Counted from the stretch's first letter, positions 8,214 to 17,988 are shown. The stretch is DNA of 64,000 bases from JALYNX01 sp963749415 (GCA_963749415.1 CAVVMG010000001.1:1178001-1242000), one strand, 5' to 3'. A program made the numbers and translations. Notes: generated by a model not told the origin, from the letters alone.

Positions 8214-8621
8214 GTGACCCTGGCCGACTACCTGCCGATCGGCATCATGTTCCTGCTGGCCGCCGGGTTCGTGGCCGTGTCGCTGCTCGTGTCCCGGATG
8301 TTCAGCCCGAACAACCCCACCGAGGCCAAGCTCGACCCCTACGAGTCCGGGATAGTCCCCGAAGTCGAACCGGCGCAGCGGTTCCCCGTGAAGTTCTATC
8401 TGGTTGCGATGCTCTTCGTCGTTTTCGATGTCGAGATCATCTTCCTCTTCGCGTGGGGGTCGATCTGGACCCGCTTGGGCTGGTACGGGGTCGGTGCCGT
8501 GCTCATCTTCACATTCTTCGTGGCCGAGACCCTCGCCTATGTCTGGAAGCGGGGGGCGCTCGACTGGTACGTCCACCGGCGCTCCCGGTACTTCGCATCG
8601 GACGTCGACGAGGCAGCCTGA
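8214..8621 (+). CDS. nuoA: NADH-quinone oxidoreductase subunit A (complex I, cluster 1)
   Basis: A 135-residue membrane subunit with three helices. It contains the conserved core PYESGIVPEVEPAQRFPVKFYLVAMLF, the cytoplasmic loop that links the quinone chamber to the membrane arm, and FDVEIIFLFAW in helix 2. The start is GTG. It shares a base with nuoB (TGATG overlap) and begins a tight nuoABCD block. The C-terminal tail (about 20 residues after the last helix) is longer than in the second nuoA of this window. Confidence 0.96.
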   Translation: MTLADYLPIGIMFLLAAGFVAVSLLVSRMFSPNNPTEAKLDPYESGIVPEVEPAQRFPVKFYLVAMLFVVFDVEIIFLFAWGSIWTRLGWYGVGAVLIFTFFVAETLAYVWKRGALDWYVHRRSRYFASDVDEAA

Positions 8622-9088
8622 TGGCGACCACCGCCCCGGGAAACCTGATGATGACCACCATCGACAAGGCGGCCCGCTGGGCGCGCACCCGCTCGATGTT
8701 CCCCGCCACGTTCGGCCTCGCCTGTTGCGCCATCGAGATGATGACCACCGGTGCCGCCCACTACGACCTCGCCCGCTTCGGCATGGAGGTGTTTCGGGCC
8801 TCACCCCGGCAGGCTGACCTGATGATCGTGGCGGGAAGGGTCAGTCAGAAGATGGCCCCGGTGCTCCGCCAGGTCTACGACCAGATGCCCGATCCGAAAT
8901 GGGTGATCTCGATGGGCGCATGCGCCTCCACCGGGGGGATGTTCAACAACTATGCCCTGGTCCAGGGCGTCGACCAGGTGGTCCCGGTCGACATCTACGT
9001 GCCAGGGTGCCCTCCCGGGCCGCAGAGCCTGATGCACGGCATCCTCACCCTCCACGACAAGATCATGGCCGGCGCAATCGTCAGATGA
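8621..9088 (+). CDS. nuoB: NADH-quinone oxidoreductase subunit B (complex I, cluster 1)
   Basis: A 155-residue subunit that carries the terminal 4Fe-4S cluster N2, which hands electrons to quinone. The ligands are visible: the tandem cysteines in LACCAIEM, the cysteine of GACAS, and the cysteine of VPGCPPGP. The start chosen is the ATG that overlaps the nuoA stop. Longer in-frame extension into nuoA is not credible. The stop overlaps nuoC as ATGA. Confidence 0.97.
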   Translation: MATTAPGNLMMTTIDKAARWARTRSMFPATFGLACCAIEMMTTGAAHYDLARFGMEVFRASPRQADLMIVAGRVSQKMAPVLRQVYDQMPDPKWVISMGACASTGGMFNNYALVQGVDQVVPVDIYVPGCPPGPQSLMHGILTLHDKIMAGAIVR

Positions 9089-9618
9089 GCGAAGCGAACC
9101 TGACCGAAGAGACGTCGGCCGGGGAGCCGGAGCGCTCGCTCCCTGAACACCCCGTCCTCCGGGAGCTGTTCGAGGGATTCGAGTCTGTGATTTGGGAGAG
9201 CTCGTTCGGAGAGGACGTGGCCAAAGTCCCCAATGGGGAGTGGGCCGATTTCGCCACGGCGGCCCGGGAGGCCGGGTTCGAGGTGTGTGTCGACGTCACG
9301 GTCGTCGACTGGTTGCGTGCCCGTCCGGAGCGCTTCGAGATCGTTGCCAACCTGCTCTCGATGAGCCACCGGCAGCGGCTGAGGATGACGACCAGCGCCC
9401 CCAGGGAGGAGCCGTCGGTCGCCTCCTTGGTGCCGGTATGGCCCGGCGCCAATTTCGCCGAGCGGGAGGCGTACGACATGTTCGGGGTCAGTTTCGAAGG
9501 CCACCCCGACCTGACACGGATCCTGATGCCCGACGACTGGGAGGGCTACCCCCTGCGCAAGGACTTCGGCGTGGGCAGCGTCCCGGTCCAATTCAAGGAC
9601 AGCTACCAGGTCAATTGA
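9085..9618 (+). CDS. nuoC: NADH-quinone oxidoreductase subunit C (complex I, cluster 1)
   Basis: A 177-residue peripheral-arm subunit (30 kDa family). The C-terminal signature is clear: VWPGANFAEREAYDMFGVSF followed by GHPDLTRILMPDDWEGYPLRKDF. The N-terminal 25 residues are acidic and poorly conserved. The ATG overlaps the nuoB stop by 4 bases, and nuoD follows after one base. No fusion to nuoD, unlike some enterobacterial forms. Confidence 0.95.
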   Translation: MSEANLTEETSAGEPERSLPEHPVLRELFEGFESVIWESSFGEDVAKVPNGEWADFATAAREAGFEVCVDVTVVDWLRARPERFEIVANLLSMSHRQRLRMTTSAPREEPSVASLVPVWPGANFAEREAYDMFGVSFEGHPDLTRILMPDDWEGYPLRKDFGVGSVPVQFKDSYQVN

Positions 9619-9619
9619 G

Positions 9620-10978
9620 ATGAGCGACGGCATCGACACCGAAGAGGGCGCCAAGACTGTCGACCTCTGGGTTGCGGGGACCGAGGAGCCCGAGTTCAGC
9701 CCAACCGACGAAGGGGAGCAGGAGATCTCGGACCACGAGTCCACCGCCCGGCTCGACGAGCAGTTCGGGCGGGTCGTCGAGGACGACTACGTCTTCGACG
9801 ACGGCATCGACGAAGACGAGCGGATGATCCTTAACATGGGGCCACAGCATCCGTCGACCCACGGCGTGCTCCGGCTCCAGATCGAGCTCGAGGGTGAGAT
9901 CATCCGGCGAACCAAGCCGATCATCGGCTACCTCCATACCGGGATGGAGAAGACCGGCGAGCAGCTCACCTTCTCCCAGGGCGGGACCAATGTCACACGG
10001 ATGGACTACCTGGCGCCATTCCACAACGAGCTCGCCTTTTCCATGGCCGTGGAGAGGCTGCTCGGGATCGAGGTCCCGGAACGGGCGGCTGCGATCCGAA
10101 TCCTGCTCACCGAGTTGAACCGTTGCTCCTCACACCTGGTGGCGCTGGCCACCAACGGAATGGACATCGGTGCGATCTCGATGATGATCTACGGCTTCCG
10201 GGAGCGGGAGCTGATCCTCCGCTTCTTCGAAAAGACGACCGGGCTCCGGATGAACCACAACTTCATCCGGCCCGGGGGAGTGGCAGCCGACCTTGCGCCG
10301 GGGTGGAAGGACGACGTCGCCGCCATTCTCGAGGAGCTGCCGCGACGGCTCAAGCAGTATGACGACCTCCTGGAGAACAACCCGATCTGGGTTTCGAGGA
10401 CGAGGGGGATCGGGGTGATCTCCTCCGAAGAGGCCATCGCCTACGGGATCACCGGGCCCGCACTCCGGGCTGCGGGGGTGGAGTGGGACCTGCGGAAGGC
10501 ATTCCCCTACAGCGGCATCGAGCAATACGAGTTCGACGTGCCGACCGGGGAGCACGGTGATGTCTATGACCGCTACCGGGTGCGGGTGGAGGAGATCCAC
10601 CAGTCACTGCGCATAGTGGAGCAGGCAATGGACTCGATGCCGAAAGGGGACTATCGGGTCGACGATCGCAAGGTCACCCCCCCGCCGAGAGCGCGGATCG
10701 ACGAATCGATGGAGGCCTTGATCCATCACTTCAAGCTGTTCACCGAGGGCTTCAAGGTGCCGCCGGGTGAGACCTACGTGGCGGTGGAGTCACCCCGTGG
10801 GGAGCTCGGGTGCTACCTGGTATCGGACGGGGAGGCCCGGCCCTACCGGATCCACGTGAGGGGCCCGTCGTTCGCCAACCTGCAGGGTCTGCCCATCGCC
10901 ATGGCCGACTCCCTGATGGCGGACACGGTGGCCACCATCGCCTCCATGGACCCGGTGATGGGGGACGTCGACCGCTAG
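9620..10978 (+). CDS. nuoD: NADH-quinone oxidoreductase subunit D (complex I, cluster 1), acidic N-terminal extension
   Basis: A 452-residue 49-kDa-type subunit that lines the quinone pocket with NuoB. The canonical MGPQHPSTHGVLR begins only at residue 73. The preceding ~70 residues are strongly acidic and without recognised domain. The C-terminal GPSFANLQGLP and the closing MGDVDR are standard. It lies one base after nuoC. Its TAG stop overlaps the TAG stop of the opposing amidohydrolase gene inside the palindrome CTAG, so the nuoABCD transcript must end or read through an antisense gene to reach nuoE. Confidence 0.95.
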   Translation: MSDGIDTEEGAKTVDLWVAGTEEPEFSPTDEGEQEISDHESTARLDEQFGRVVEDDYVFDDGIDEDERMILNMGPQHPSTHGVLRLQIELEGEIIRRTKPIIGYLHTGMEKTGEQLTFSQGGTNVTRMDYLAPFHNELAFSMAVERLLGIEVPERAAAIRILLTELNRCSSHLVALATNGMDIGAISMMIYGFRERELILRFFEKTTGLRMNHNFIRPGGVAADLAPGWKDDVAAILEELPRRLKQYDDLLENNPIWVSRTRGIGVISSEEAIAYGITGPALRAAGVEWDLRKAFPYSGIEQYEFDVPTGEHGDVYDRYRVRVEEIHQSLRIVEQAMDSMPKGDYRVDDRKVTPPPRARIDESMEALIHHFKLFTEGFKVPPGETYVAVESPRGELGCYLVSDGEARPYRIHVRGPSFANLQGLPIAMADSLMADTVATIASMDPVMGDVDR

Positions 10979-12447
10979 GAGCTCACGGCCAACCCTGGTG
11001 GTGGAGCCGGAACTCCCTGACCTCGGCAGTCGTCGATGGTCCCCACGTCATGGTGGGGACCGGATGCTCCGCCGCGGGCCATCGCCAACTCATCGACACT
11101 GAATCCGACCGGGTGCGTGATCGGCTCGATCTCATAGAGGTTGGCTGCGTTCCAACCCAGGATCTTGGCCTTCACCCCCCCGGTCAGCTCCGGATAGCCA
11201 TGCCGCTCCCTGAGCTCTGCAGGGATCTGAAAGGACTTGAAGGCGTCGATCTGTCCCTGGGGGGAGCCGTAGAAGATGGAGTCGGTCCCCCAGAGCACGT
11301 TGTTCTCCCCGAACGCCAGGAGCAGCTTTCCCAGCACATGCGCCGCCTCGTCGGGCCTCCGCAGCAGATGCCACCAGGTGGAGCCGATCTCGGCGTAGAC
11401 GTTCTCCCCGGGGCCGATCCCCGCTCTGCGCACCGAGTCGATGAGCCGGTTGACGCCGCGCCCCGCGGTCTCCTCCGTGTACGGGCCTTCCCGCTGTGCC
11501 ACTTCGAAACCGCTGTGGTAGATGACGAACTTGACGTCAGGGTGTGATCTCGCTGCGGGGCCGACGTCCTCAGGTGACCCGTAACGGGCCTGGTCGGAGA
11601 GTCCCTTGTGAATGAAAAGGATGGGGACCCCGAGGTGCTCCAACTCGGCGAGGAACCGGTCTCCCACCTGGGGAAGGTCGGGGTCATGGTCGTCGAGCCA
11701 CCAGTGGAGGTCGGTGGGAAAGTGGGTGAAGGTCTTCCACCCCGCGATGCGGTTCTCGGCAACGGTGCGCTCCATCTCGTCGATCACCGATTCGATGGGT
11801 GCGACCTGGGGGAGGGCGAGAGCGTTGATCACCACCCTCTCGTCGCCGGAGAGTGCCTGCACCATCTGACGGGTGTCTTCCATCACCTCGGGGGAGAGCG
11901 GGCTGCCCTCGGGGAGGATGGGGAGACCGGAGAGAGCAACCATCGTGGTGTCGGATCGGATGAAAATCTCTTCGAGGAAGTGGTTGGTCGCGAAGCAGGC
12001 CCGGGGATCGTCTTCGTCCTCACACTGCGCCTGGGGAAACTGGCGGCCCCAGAACCAGTCGCCACGGGTCGAGGGGTCGAGGTCGTATTCGAGAAGGTGG
12101 CCTTGCACGTCGAAGACGAACTGAGGCGGCCCGATGATGGCCTCGGCGGCTGCCGTGTCGTGGCGACTCGTCGGATCGAAGGGGTACCAGAGGCCCGCAG
12201 GGAGGCCGGTCGCCCGAGCCACCGCGCCGTCGATGGCAGCGAGAGACACTGCCAGCGCACACGCCGAGCGGAGAAACTCACGGCGGCTCATCCCGGTCGC
12301 CTGGATCGCTTCGTCGATCCCGGAGCGCGCCAGGTGCTCCGCCTCACGCCGCGTCGGGGTGATCGGCTCCGGTTCGTATTCCCCGTTGGAGCACTGCCCG
12401 AATGCGATGGGCATTCCGGGGTCCTCGTCGCGCCACCGGGTGGCCAT
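10975..12447 (-). CDS. Tat-type amidohydrolase family (amidohydro_2) protein interrupting the nuo operon
   Basis: A 490-residue protein of the metal-dependent TIM-barrel amidohydrolase type. The motif MSRREFLRSACALAVSLAA at about 53-71 is a twin-arginine export signal, but about 50 hydrophilic residues precede it. Either translation starts further in or this is an unusual extended leader. FVFDVQGHLLEYDLDPS gives the first metal motif, in a His-poor form. GWKTFTHFP, FIHKG and the C-terminal LWGTDSIFYGSPQ resemble the barrel strands that carry His and Asp ligands. The substrate is unknown. It lies on the opposite strand between nuoD and nuoE, sharing stop bases with nuoD, and has no visible link to respiration. 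Confidence 0.75.
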   Translation of the reverse strand: MATRWRDEDPGMPIAFGQCSNGEYEPEPITPTRREAEHLARSGIDEAIQATGMSRREFLRSACALAVSLAAIDGAVARATGLPAGLWYPFDPTSRHDTAAAEAIIGPPQFVFDVQGHLLEYDLDPSTRGDWFWGRQFPQAQCEDEDDPRACFATNHFLEEIFIRSDTTMVALSGLPILPEGSPLSPEVMEDTRQMVQALSGDERVVINALALPQVAPIESVIDEMERTVAENRIAGWKTFTHFPTDLHWWLDDHDPDLPQVGDRFLAELEHLGVPILFIHKGLSDQARYGSPEDVGPAARSHPDVKFVIYHSGFEVAQREGPYTEETAGRGVNRLIDSVRRAGIGPGENVYAEIGSTWWHLLRRPDEAAHVLGKLLLAFGENNVLWGTDSIFYGSPQGQIDAFKSFQIPAELRERHGYPELTGGVKAKILGWNAANLYEIEPITHPVGFSVDELAMARGGASGPHHDVGTIDDCRGQGVPAPPPGLAVSS

Positions 12448-12526
12448 GAATCGACTCTATCCAGGGGTAGCCGATGCGCTCGATGGTTTCGCCCGCCAAT
12501 GACCGCCTACCTAATCTCCACAGCCG
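12448..12526 (+). promoter_or_regulatory. Candidate promoter for nuoE-N
   Basis: Because the opposing amidohydrolase gene separates nuoD from nuoE, the nuoEFGHIJKLMN block needs its own promoter here. TAATCT at 12512-12517 is a good -10 and would place the transcription start about at the ATG (12527), giving a leaderless message. No convincing -35 is present. Confidence 0.35.
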
Positions 12527-13150
12527 ATGAGTCACTGGTCGGAGTCCACTCAGGAACGGGCCCGGGACATCATTTCGCGTTACCCCGAGAAGCGCTCTGC
12601 GGTCATGCCCCTCCTCTATCTGGCCATGGCGGAGGAAGGCCACCTCACAGACGCCGGAATGGAAGAGGTGGCCGAATGGGTGGGTGTCACACCGGCCCAG
12701 GTCCTCGCAGTCGCCAGCTTCTACACCATGTACAAACGGGAGCGGACCGGCCGATACCTCATCTCGTGCTGCACCTCGATCTCCTGCATGTTGCTCGGTG
12801 GCGATGAGGTGCTGCACGCCGTGGAAGACGAGTCCGGAGTCCCACACGGGGAGACCGACGAGAGGGGCCTGATCTCGGTAGAGCACGTCGAGTGCATCGG
12901 GGCCTGCGGTGGCGCCCCGGCGGTCCAGGTCAACTACGAGTTGATCGAAGGGGTCAACCCGGAGCGGGCCCGTGACCTCGTGCGCTGGCTGAGCGGGGCC
13001 CGTCCCGAGGTGGTCACCAGCGAGGAGATGCAGGAGTTGTTCGGTGGGGTGAGGAGCTTCGACTGGGCGATCAAAGACGCGGACGGTGCAGTTGGGCCCT
13101 ATCCCGCGTTCCAGCCGCTGGGAACGGTGGGGAACGAGGATCGGTCTTGA
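12527..13150 (+). CDS. nuoE: NADH-quinone oxidoreductase subunit E (complex I, cluster 1)
   Basis: A 207-residue thioredoxin-fold subunit that holds a 2Fe-2S cluster in the NADH-input module. The ligands form a C-x4-C pair (CTSISC) and a C-x3-C pair (CIGAC, followed by GGAPAVQVN). The helical N-terminal domain includes RYPEKRSAVMPLLYLA. A 40-residue C-terminal tail after EMQELFGG is lineage-specific. Its stop overlaps the TTG start of nuoF as TTGA. Confidence 0.95.
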   Translation: MSHWSESTQERARDIISRYPEKRSAVMPLLYLAMAEEGHLTDAGMEEVAEWVGVTPAQVLAVASFYTMYKRERTGRYLISCCTSISCMLLGGDEVLHAVEDESGVPHGETDERGLISVEHVECIGACGGAPAVQVNYELIEGVNPERARDLVRWLSGARPEVVTSEEMQELFGGVRSFDWAIKDADGAVGPYPAFQPLGTVGNEDRS

Positions 13151-14460
13151 CCTTCCCAGTCCTCGTGACCAGGCGGATGCTCGACCACCCCGCTGACTCG
13201 CACACCATCGACCGATATGAATCCACCGGCGGGTATGAGCAATCCCGCCAGGCGCTGACGATGTCCCGGGACCAGCTCGTGGAGACGGTGAAATCGTCGG
13301 GCCTGCTCGGCCGTGGTGGGGCAGCGTTCCCCGCGGGGATGAAGTGGAGCTTCCTGGCGCCGGCACGGCCGTCCTACCTCGTGGTCAACGCGGACGAGTC
13401 CGAGCCCGGGACCTTCAAGGACCGACAGCTGATGGAGCGCGATCCCCACCAGATGCTGGACGGGATCATCATCACCTCGATTGCCAACGAGGTGCACCAC
13501 GCCTTCATCTACATCCGAGGCGAGTACCCCAAGTCGGCGCGAAGAGTCCAGACCGCAGTGGACGAGGCCTATGCCCGCGGCTTTCTGGGCAAGGGGATCT
13601 TCGGCACCGAATACGACCTGGAGGTGACCGTCCACCTCGGAGGTGGCGCCTATATCTGCGGTGAGGAGACGGCCCTGATCAACAGTCTCGAAGGGCTCCG
13701 GGGTGAGCCCCGCCTCAAGCCACCATATTTCCCGGCGGCCAAGGGCCTCTACATGAAGCCCACCATCGTCAACAACGTCGAGACGATGTCGAACATCCCC
13801 CATGTGCTGGCGATGGGCTCCGAGGAGTTCACCCGGATCGGCCATCCGATGGACACCGGGACCTTCATGACCTCGATCTCCGGTCACGTCCGCAAGCCAG
13901 GGAACTACGAACTGCCGCACGGCATCAGCTGGCGGGAGCTGATCTTCGAAGTGGCGGGCGGCATGAGGGAGGACCGCGAGCTGAAGACCTGGATTCCGGG
14001 TGGGGCCTCAGCACCATGGTTCGTCCCCGGGCTCCATCTCGACGACCAGATCACCAAGGACGTGTGCGCCGAGGCCGGCTCCATGCTGGGGTCCGGAGCA
14101 GTGATCGTCATGGACGACACCACATGCACGGTCCGAGCCGCCGAGCGCCTGGTGCGTTTCTTTGCACACGAGTCATGTGGCCAGTGCACCCCGTGCCGGG
14201 AAGGCACGACCTGGTTGGAGATGGTTCTGCATCGCATCGAGCACGGCGAGGGGCGTCCCATCGATCTCGACCTGATGCTCGACGTCTCGGACGGGATCAG
14301 CGTCGGCCTGGCATGGCCCCCGAAGATGACCACCATCTGCCCATTGGGACCGTCGGCGGTATCGCCGATCATCGCTCTTCGCGACTTCTTCCGCGACGAG
14401 GTCATGGAGCACGTCACGCTCGGCAGGTGCCCCCTGGCACCGGTGGAGGCCGTGGCATGA
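13147..14460 (+). CDS. nuoF: NADH-quinone oxidoreductase subunit F (complex I, cluster 1)
   Basis: A 437-residue subunit that oxidises NADH using FMN and one 4Fe-4S cluster. The NADH/FMN motifs are GRGGAAFPAGMKW and NADESEPGTFKDR. The cluster ligands are in SCGQCTPCREG plus the later TICPLGPSAV. TTG at 13147, overlapping the nuoE stop, is the chosen start. An ATG ten codons downstream (13177) is the alternative. The stop overlaps nuoG as ATGA. Confidence 0.96.
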   Translation: MTFPVLVTRRMLDHPADSHTIDRYESTGGYEQSRQALTMSRDQLVETVKSSGLLGRGGAAFPAGMKWSFLAPARPSYLVVNADESEPGTFKDRQLMERDPHQMLDGIIITSIANEVHHAFIYIRGEYPKSARRVQTAVDEAYARGFLGKGIFGTEYDLEVTVHLGGGAYICGEETALINSLEGLRGEPRLKPPYFPAAKGLYMKPTIVNNVETMSNIPHVLAMGSEEFTRIGHPMDTGTFMTSISGHVRKPGNYELPHGISWRELIFEVAGGMREDRELKTWIPGGASAPWFVPGLHLDDQITKDVCAEAGSMLGSGAVIVMDDTTCTVRAAERLVRFFAHESCGQCTPCREGTTWLEMVLHRIEHGEGRPIDLDLMLDVSDGISVGLAWPPKMTTICPLGPSAVSPIIALRDFFRDEVMEHVTLGRCPLAPVEAVA

Positions 14461-16883
14461 CGGACACGGTGAAGGTCACCGTCGACGGCAAGGAGATCGA
14501 GGCCCGGGCCGGGTCTCTGATCATCCAGGCCGCCCAGGACGGTGGCACCTACATTCCCCGCTTCTGCTGGCACGAGCGGATGAATCCAGTGGGAATGTGC
14601 CGGATGTGCCTGGTCGAGATCGACACCCCTCGGGGGCGAGCGATGATCACCGCCTGCACCAATCCGGTTGCCGACGGGATGGTCGTGGACACCCAAGGCC
14701 CCACGGTCAAGAAGGCGCAAGAGGCAGTCCTCGAGTTCCTCCTGGCCAATCATCCTCTCGACTGCCCGATCTGCGACAAAGGTGGGGAGTGCCCGCTTCA
14801 GGATCAGGCAATGTCCCACGGCCCGGGTGAGAGCCGCTTTGTCGAGATCAAGCGCAACTTCGAGAAGCCGATACCGGTCTCCGACCTGGTCCTCCTCGAC
14901 AGGGAGCGCTGCATCCTCTGTGCCCGGTGCACCCGGTTCTCCGAGGAAGTCAGTGGCGACCCGTTGATCGAGTTCATGGAGCGGGGCAACGTCACCGAGG
15001 TCAACACATTTCCCGATCTGCCGTTCTCGTCCTATTTCTCAGGGAACACGGTCCAAATCTGTCCCGTGGGCGCCCTCACGGCCAAGCCCTATCGGTTCCG
15101 GGCCCGCCCCTGGGATCTGACCCGGGTCGAATCATCTGGGATGTTCGACACCGCCCATCCCCGAATCTCGATCCATGCCAGCCAGAACCAGATCCTGCGC
15201 TACGTGGGGGTGGACAACGACGCCACCAACCACGGTTGGATCTCCGACAAGGACCGGTTCGGGTTCCAGCATCTCGAGTCCGAGGCTCGGCTCACCGCCC
15301 CGCTGGTGAATCGCGGCGGGGAGCTGCAGGAAATCACATGGACCGAAGCGCTCGACATCCTGGCCAACCGCATCGACCTGATCCGGGCGGAAGACGACGG
15401 GGGAGCCTTTGGGGTGATCGGTGGGGCTCAGGGCACCAACGAGGACGCATACGCCCTCTCCAAGTTCGCCCGGGTCGTGCTCGGCACCAACAACATCGAC
15501 TGTCGGCTCGACGACTCTCCGTCATCTCACTTCCTGGCGGCGACCGTGGATCGGGCTGTCATCTCCGATCTCGACGACGCCGGAACCATCATCGTCTGGG
15601 GCCCTGACCTCAAGGAGGAGCATCCCACGCTCTACCTCAGGGCCCGGCGTGCGGCGCAGGAGCTGGGCGTGACCTTGATAGTGGTCCATCCTCGGGCCAC
15701 CGGCCTCGATGACCGAGCCAGCTACAAGCTCACCTACCGCCCTGGTGGGGGCTTCGCTCTCCTCGATGAGATCGCCAACGGAGAGCACCCCGACGTGAGC
15801 CGTGCGCTCGCCGCAGAGAAGGTGGTGGCCCTGGTGGGCGAAGCTTGTCACGCCGACGGGGCCAAGCTGGCCGAGTCGGTCGCCGCCCTGGTACGGAACA
15901 AGGCCGGGGCGGGGCGAATCCTCCCTCTCGGGCGGCGGGCCAATCTCTTTGGCGCACTGGACATGGGTCTCGCGCCTGACCTCCTGCCGGGTCGGGTGGG
16001 ATTGGATCCCGCCGGCATCGACGCCCTCTCCCGGCACTGGGGAGACCTGCCATCCAAACCCGGGCGGGACACGAGACGGATCCTCGAGGAAGTGGATTCC
16101 GGTGGCATCCGCTGCCTCTTCCTGGTCGGCGCCGACCCGGTTCGTGACATGCCAGACCCCAGGCTGGCGGTGCAAGCGCTGGACTCCGCCGAATACGTGG
16201 TGTCGATCGACCTCTTTGTCAACGACTCGAACCGTGAGGCCGACCTGATACTCCCCGCTTCGGGCTTCGCCGAGAAGGAGGGTACCGTCACCAATGTCGA
16301 GGGCAGGGTGCAGAAGCTCAACGGCATCCGGCCCGGCCCTGGTCAGAGCCGGTCCGACTGGTCGGTGCTCTCTGACATCGCGGATCGTCTCGGCGTTCCC
16401 CTCGGTCTCTCCTCTCCCGAGACCATCGCCAAGGAGATCGCAGAAGTGGCGCCGGCCTACCAGGGCGTCACCTGGGACCTCCTGGAGTGGGAGGCAAGGG
16501 ATGGGGCGGTGGTCCCAATCGCCGGGGCCCAGGTGATCAACCACATCCCGGTGGCCGTCTCCGGCCCCAAGGCCCCCCGGGCTGCCCTCACCCTCCTCGT
16601 GGCCCGGACGCTGTACGACGACGGTGTCGCGATGCGCCATTCGCCATCTCTTCGGGGCCTGGCCCCGGGCGTAGTCGCCCATCTCAATCCCGAGGATGCA
16701 CGCAAGCTCGGAGCCCAAGCCGGCCATGCCGTGCGCGCCGTGACCAAGCATGGCGAAGGGGAGTTCGCCGTGGTCCTCGATGAGGGCACACCTGCTGGTG
16801 TCGTCTTCGTCCCCTTCAACCAGGCGGGCGGTGCATCCTTGGGCACCGATCCGGTGGTTCGGGTGACGGCGGTGCACTCGTGA
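14457..16883 (+). CDS. nuoG: NADH-quinone oxidoreductase subunit G (complex I, cluster 1)
   Basis: An 808-residue iron-sulfur subunit of the peripheral arm. The N-terminal ferredoxin domain holds a 2Fe-2S site (FCWHERMNPVGMCRMC ... ACTNP). The next motif, HPLDCPICDKGGECPLQD, supplies the His-Cys3 cluster. CILCARCTRF and ICPVGALT supply further 4Fe-4S ligands. From about residue 230 the chain is a molybdopterin-oxidoreductase-like domain, expected to be cofactor-free in complex I. Start is the ATG overlapping nuoF. The long upstream open frame is inside nuoF and rejected. Confidence 0.96.
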   Translation: MTDTVKVTVDGKEIEARAGSLIIQAAQDGGTYIPRFCWHERMNPVGMCRMCLVEIDTPRGRAMITACTNPVADGMVVDTQGPTVKKAQEAVLEFLLANHPLDCPICDKGGECPLQDQAMSHGPGESRFVEIKRNFEKPIPVSDLVLLDRERCILCARCTRFSEEVSGDPLIEFMERGNVTEVNTFPDLPFSSYFSGNTVQICPVGALTAKPYRFRARPWDLTRVESSGMFDTAHPRISIHASQNQILRYVGVDNDATNHGWISDKDRFGFQHLESEARLTAPLVNRGGELQEITWTEALDILANRIDLIRAEDDGGAFGVIGGAQGTNEDAYALSKFARVVLGTNNIDCRLDDSPSSHFLAATVDRAVISDLDDAGTIIVWGPDLKEEHPTLYLRARRAAQELGVTLIVVHPRATGLDDRASYKLTYRPGGGFALLDEIANGEHPDVSRALAAEKVVALVGEACHADGAKLAESVAALVRNKAGAGRILPLGRRANLFGALDMGLAPDLLPGRVGLDPAGIDALSRHWGDLPSKPGRDTRRILEEVDSGGIRCLFLVGADPVRDMPDPRLAVQALDSAEYVVSIDLFVNDSNREADLILPASGFAEKEGTVTNVEGRVQKLNGIRPGPGQSRSDWSVLSDIADRLGVPLGLSSPETIAKEIAEVAPAYQGVTWDLLEWEARDGAVVPIAGAQVINHIPVAVSGPKAPRAALTLLVARTLYDDGVAMRHSPSLRGLAPGVVAHLNPEDARKLGAQAGHAVRAVTKHGEGEFAVVLDEGTPAGVVFVPFNQAGGASLGTDPVVRVTAVHS

Positions 16884-17986
16884 GCTGGCCCGAGTTCGGG
16901 ATCGTCGTGCTCCGAGTGGTCCTCACCTTCGTGCTGCTCCTGGTGCTCACGATCCTCAACGTGTGGGCAGAGCGCAAGGTCCTGGCCGACATGCAGAACC
17001 GGATCGGTCCAAGCCGTGCCGGGCCGTGGGGGATCCTGCAAACCGTGGCCGACGGCTTGAAGCTCTTCTTCAAGGAGTCGATCACGCCCCGCAAAGTGGA
17101 GTTGGGGATGTACCTGCTCGCCCCGTTCTTGGCGGTGATCCCTGCGTTTCTGATCTTCATGGTGGTCCCATGGGGAAAGCCGTTCATGATCGGTGACTAC
17201 GAAGTCGCGCTCCAAGGCGCCGATCTCAACGTCGGCCTGCTCTTCATCCTGGCCATGTCCTCGCTGGCGGTGTACGCCGTGGTGCTCGCCGGCTGGTCAT
17301 CGGGCTCCAAGTACCCCCTTATCGGCGGGGTGCGAGCCACTGCCCAGGCCATCTCCTATGAGGCGGCGATGGGCCTGGCGATGGTGGCGGTCGTTGTGTT
17401 CAGCGCCACCCAGGGCGAGGGGGGCACCCTTTCCCTCTCCGAGATCGTGGCCCGGCAACAGGGGACGTGGGGAGACGCGGTCCCGGCTCTGGAGCCGGTC
17501 CTCCAGTTCGTGCCCCGTTGGAACATCGTGCCCCAGATCGTGGCCTTCCTGATCTTTTTCGTCGCCATCGTGGCCGAGACCAACCGCGCTCCGTTCGATC
17601 TGGTCGAGGCGGAACAGGAGATCGTTGGTGGCTTCCACACCGAGTACTCGGGCATGAGATTCGCCATGTTCTTCCTGGCCGAGTACGTGAACATCTTCTC
17701 GATGTCGGCGATCGCCGTCACGCTGTTCCTCGGAGGCTGGAACGGGCCTACGTTCGACGACACGCTTCCCGGCCTGGTCTCCGCGGTCCTGCCCACGATC
17801 TACTTTCTGGCCAAGACCTACTTCCTCGTGTTCCTCTTCTTCTGGGTGCGGGCCACCCTCCCCAGACTCCGGTACGACCAGTTGATGCAGCTTGGTTGGA
17901 AACGGCTGATCCCCGGGGCGCTCGGCTGGCTGGTCGTGTCGACCGTGTTCCTCGCGGTTCGCCAATTCGGAGCCCCTTGGGGTTAG
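16880..17986 (+). CDS. nuoH: NADH-quinone oxidoreductase subunit H (complex I, cluster 1)
   Basis: A 368-residue membrane subunit with about eight helices at the junction of the two arms, lining the quinone tunnel. Signatures are the early RKVLADMQNRIGPSRAGPWGILQ, the loop ETNRAPFDLVEAEQEIVGGFHTEYSG, and the late LPRLRYDQLMQLGWK. GTG start overlaps the nuoG stop by 4 bases. Two bases separate its stop from nuoI. Overall it is distinctly different in sequence from the second nuoH at 60460. Confidence 0.97.
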   Translation: MSWPEFGIVVLRVVLTFVLLLVLTILNVWAERKVLADMQNRIGPSRAGPWGILQTVADGLKLFFKESITPRKVELGMYLLAPFLAVIPAFLIFMVVPWGKPFMIGDYEVALQGADLNVGLLFILAMSSLAVYAVVLAGWSSGSKYPLIGGVRATAQAISYEAAMGLAMVAVVVFSATQGEGGTLSLSEIVARQQGTWGDAVPALEPVLQFVPRWNIVPQIVAFLIFFVAIVAETNRAPFDLVEAEQEIVGGFHTEYSGMRFAMFFLAEYVNIFSMSAIAVTLFLGGWNGPTFDDTLPGLVSAVLPTIYFLAKTYFLVFLFFWVRATLPRLRYDQLMQLGWKRLIPGALGWLVVSTVFLAVRQFGAPWG

Positions 17987-17988
17987 CC

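Noticed and set aside
14016..14456. Upstream extension of the nuoG frame into nuoF
   Set aside because: The frame overlaps nuoF, has unlike-protein composition and no family similarity; the ATG at 14457 overlaps the nuoF stop and gives the standard NuoG start.
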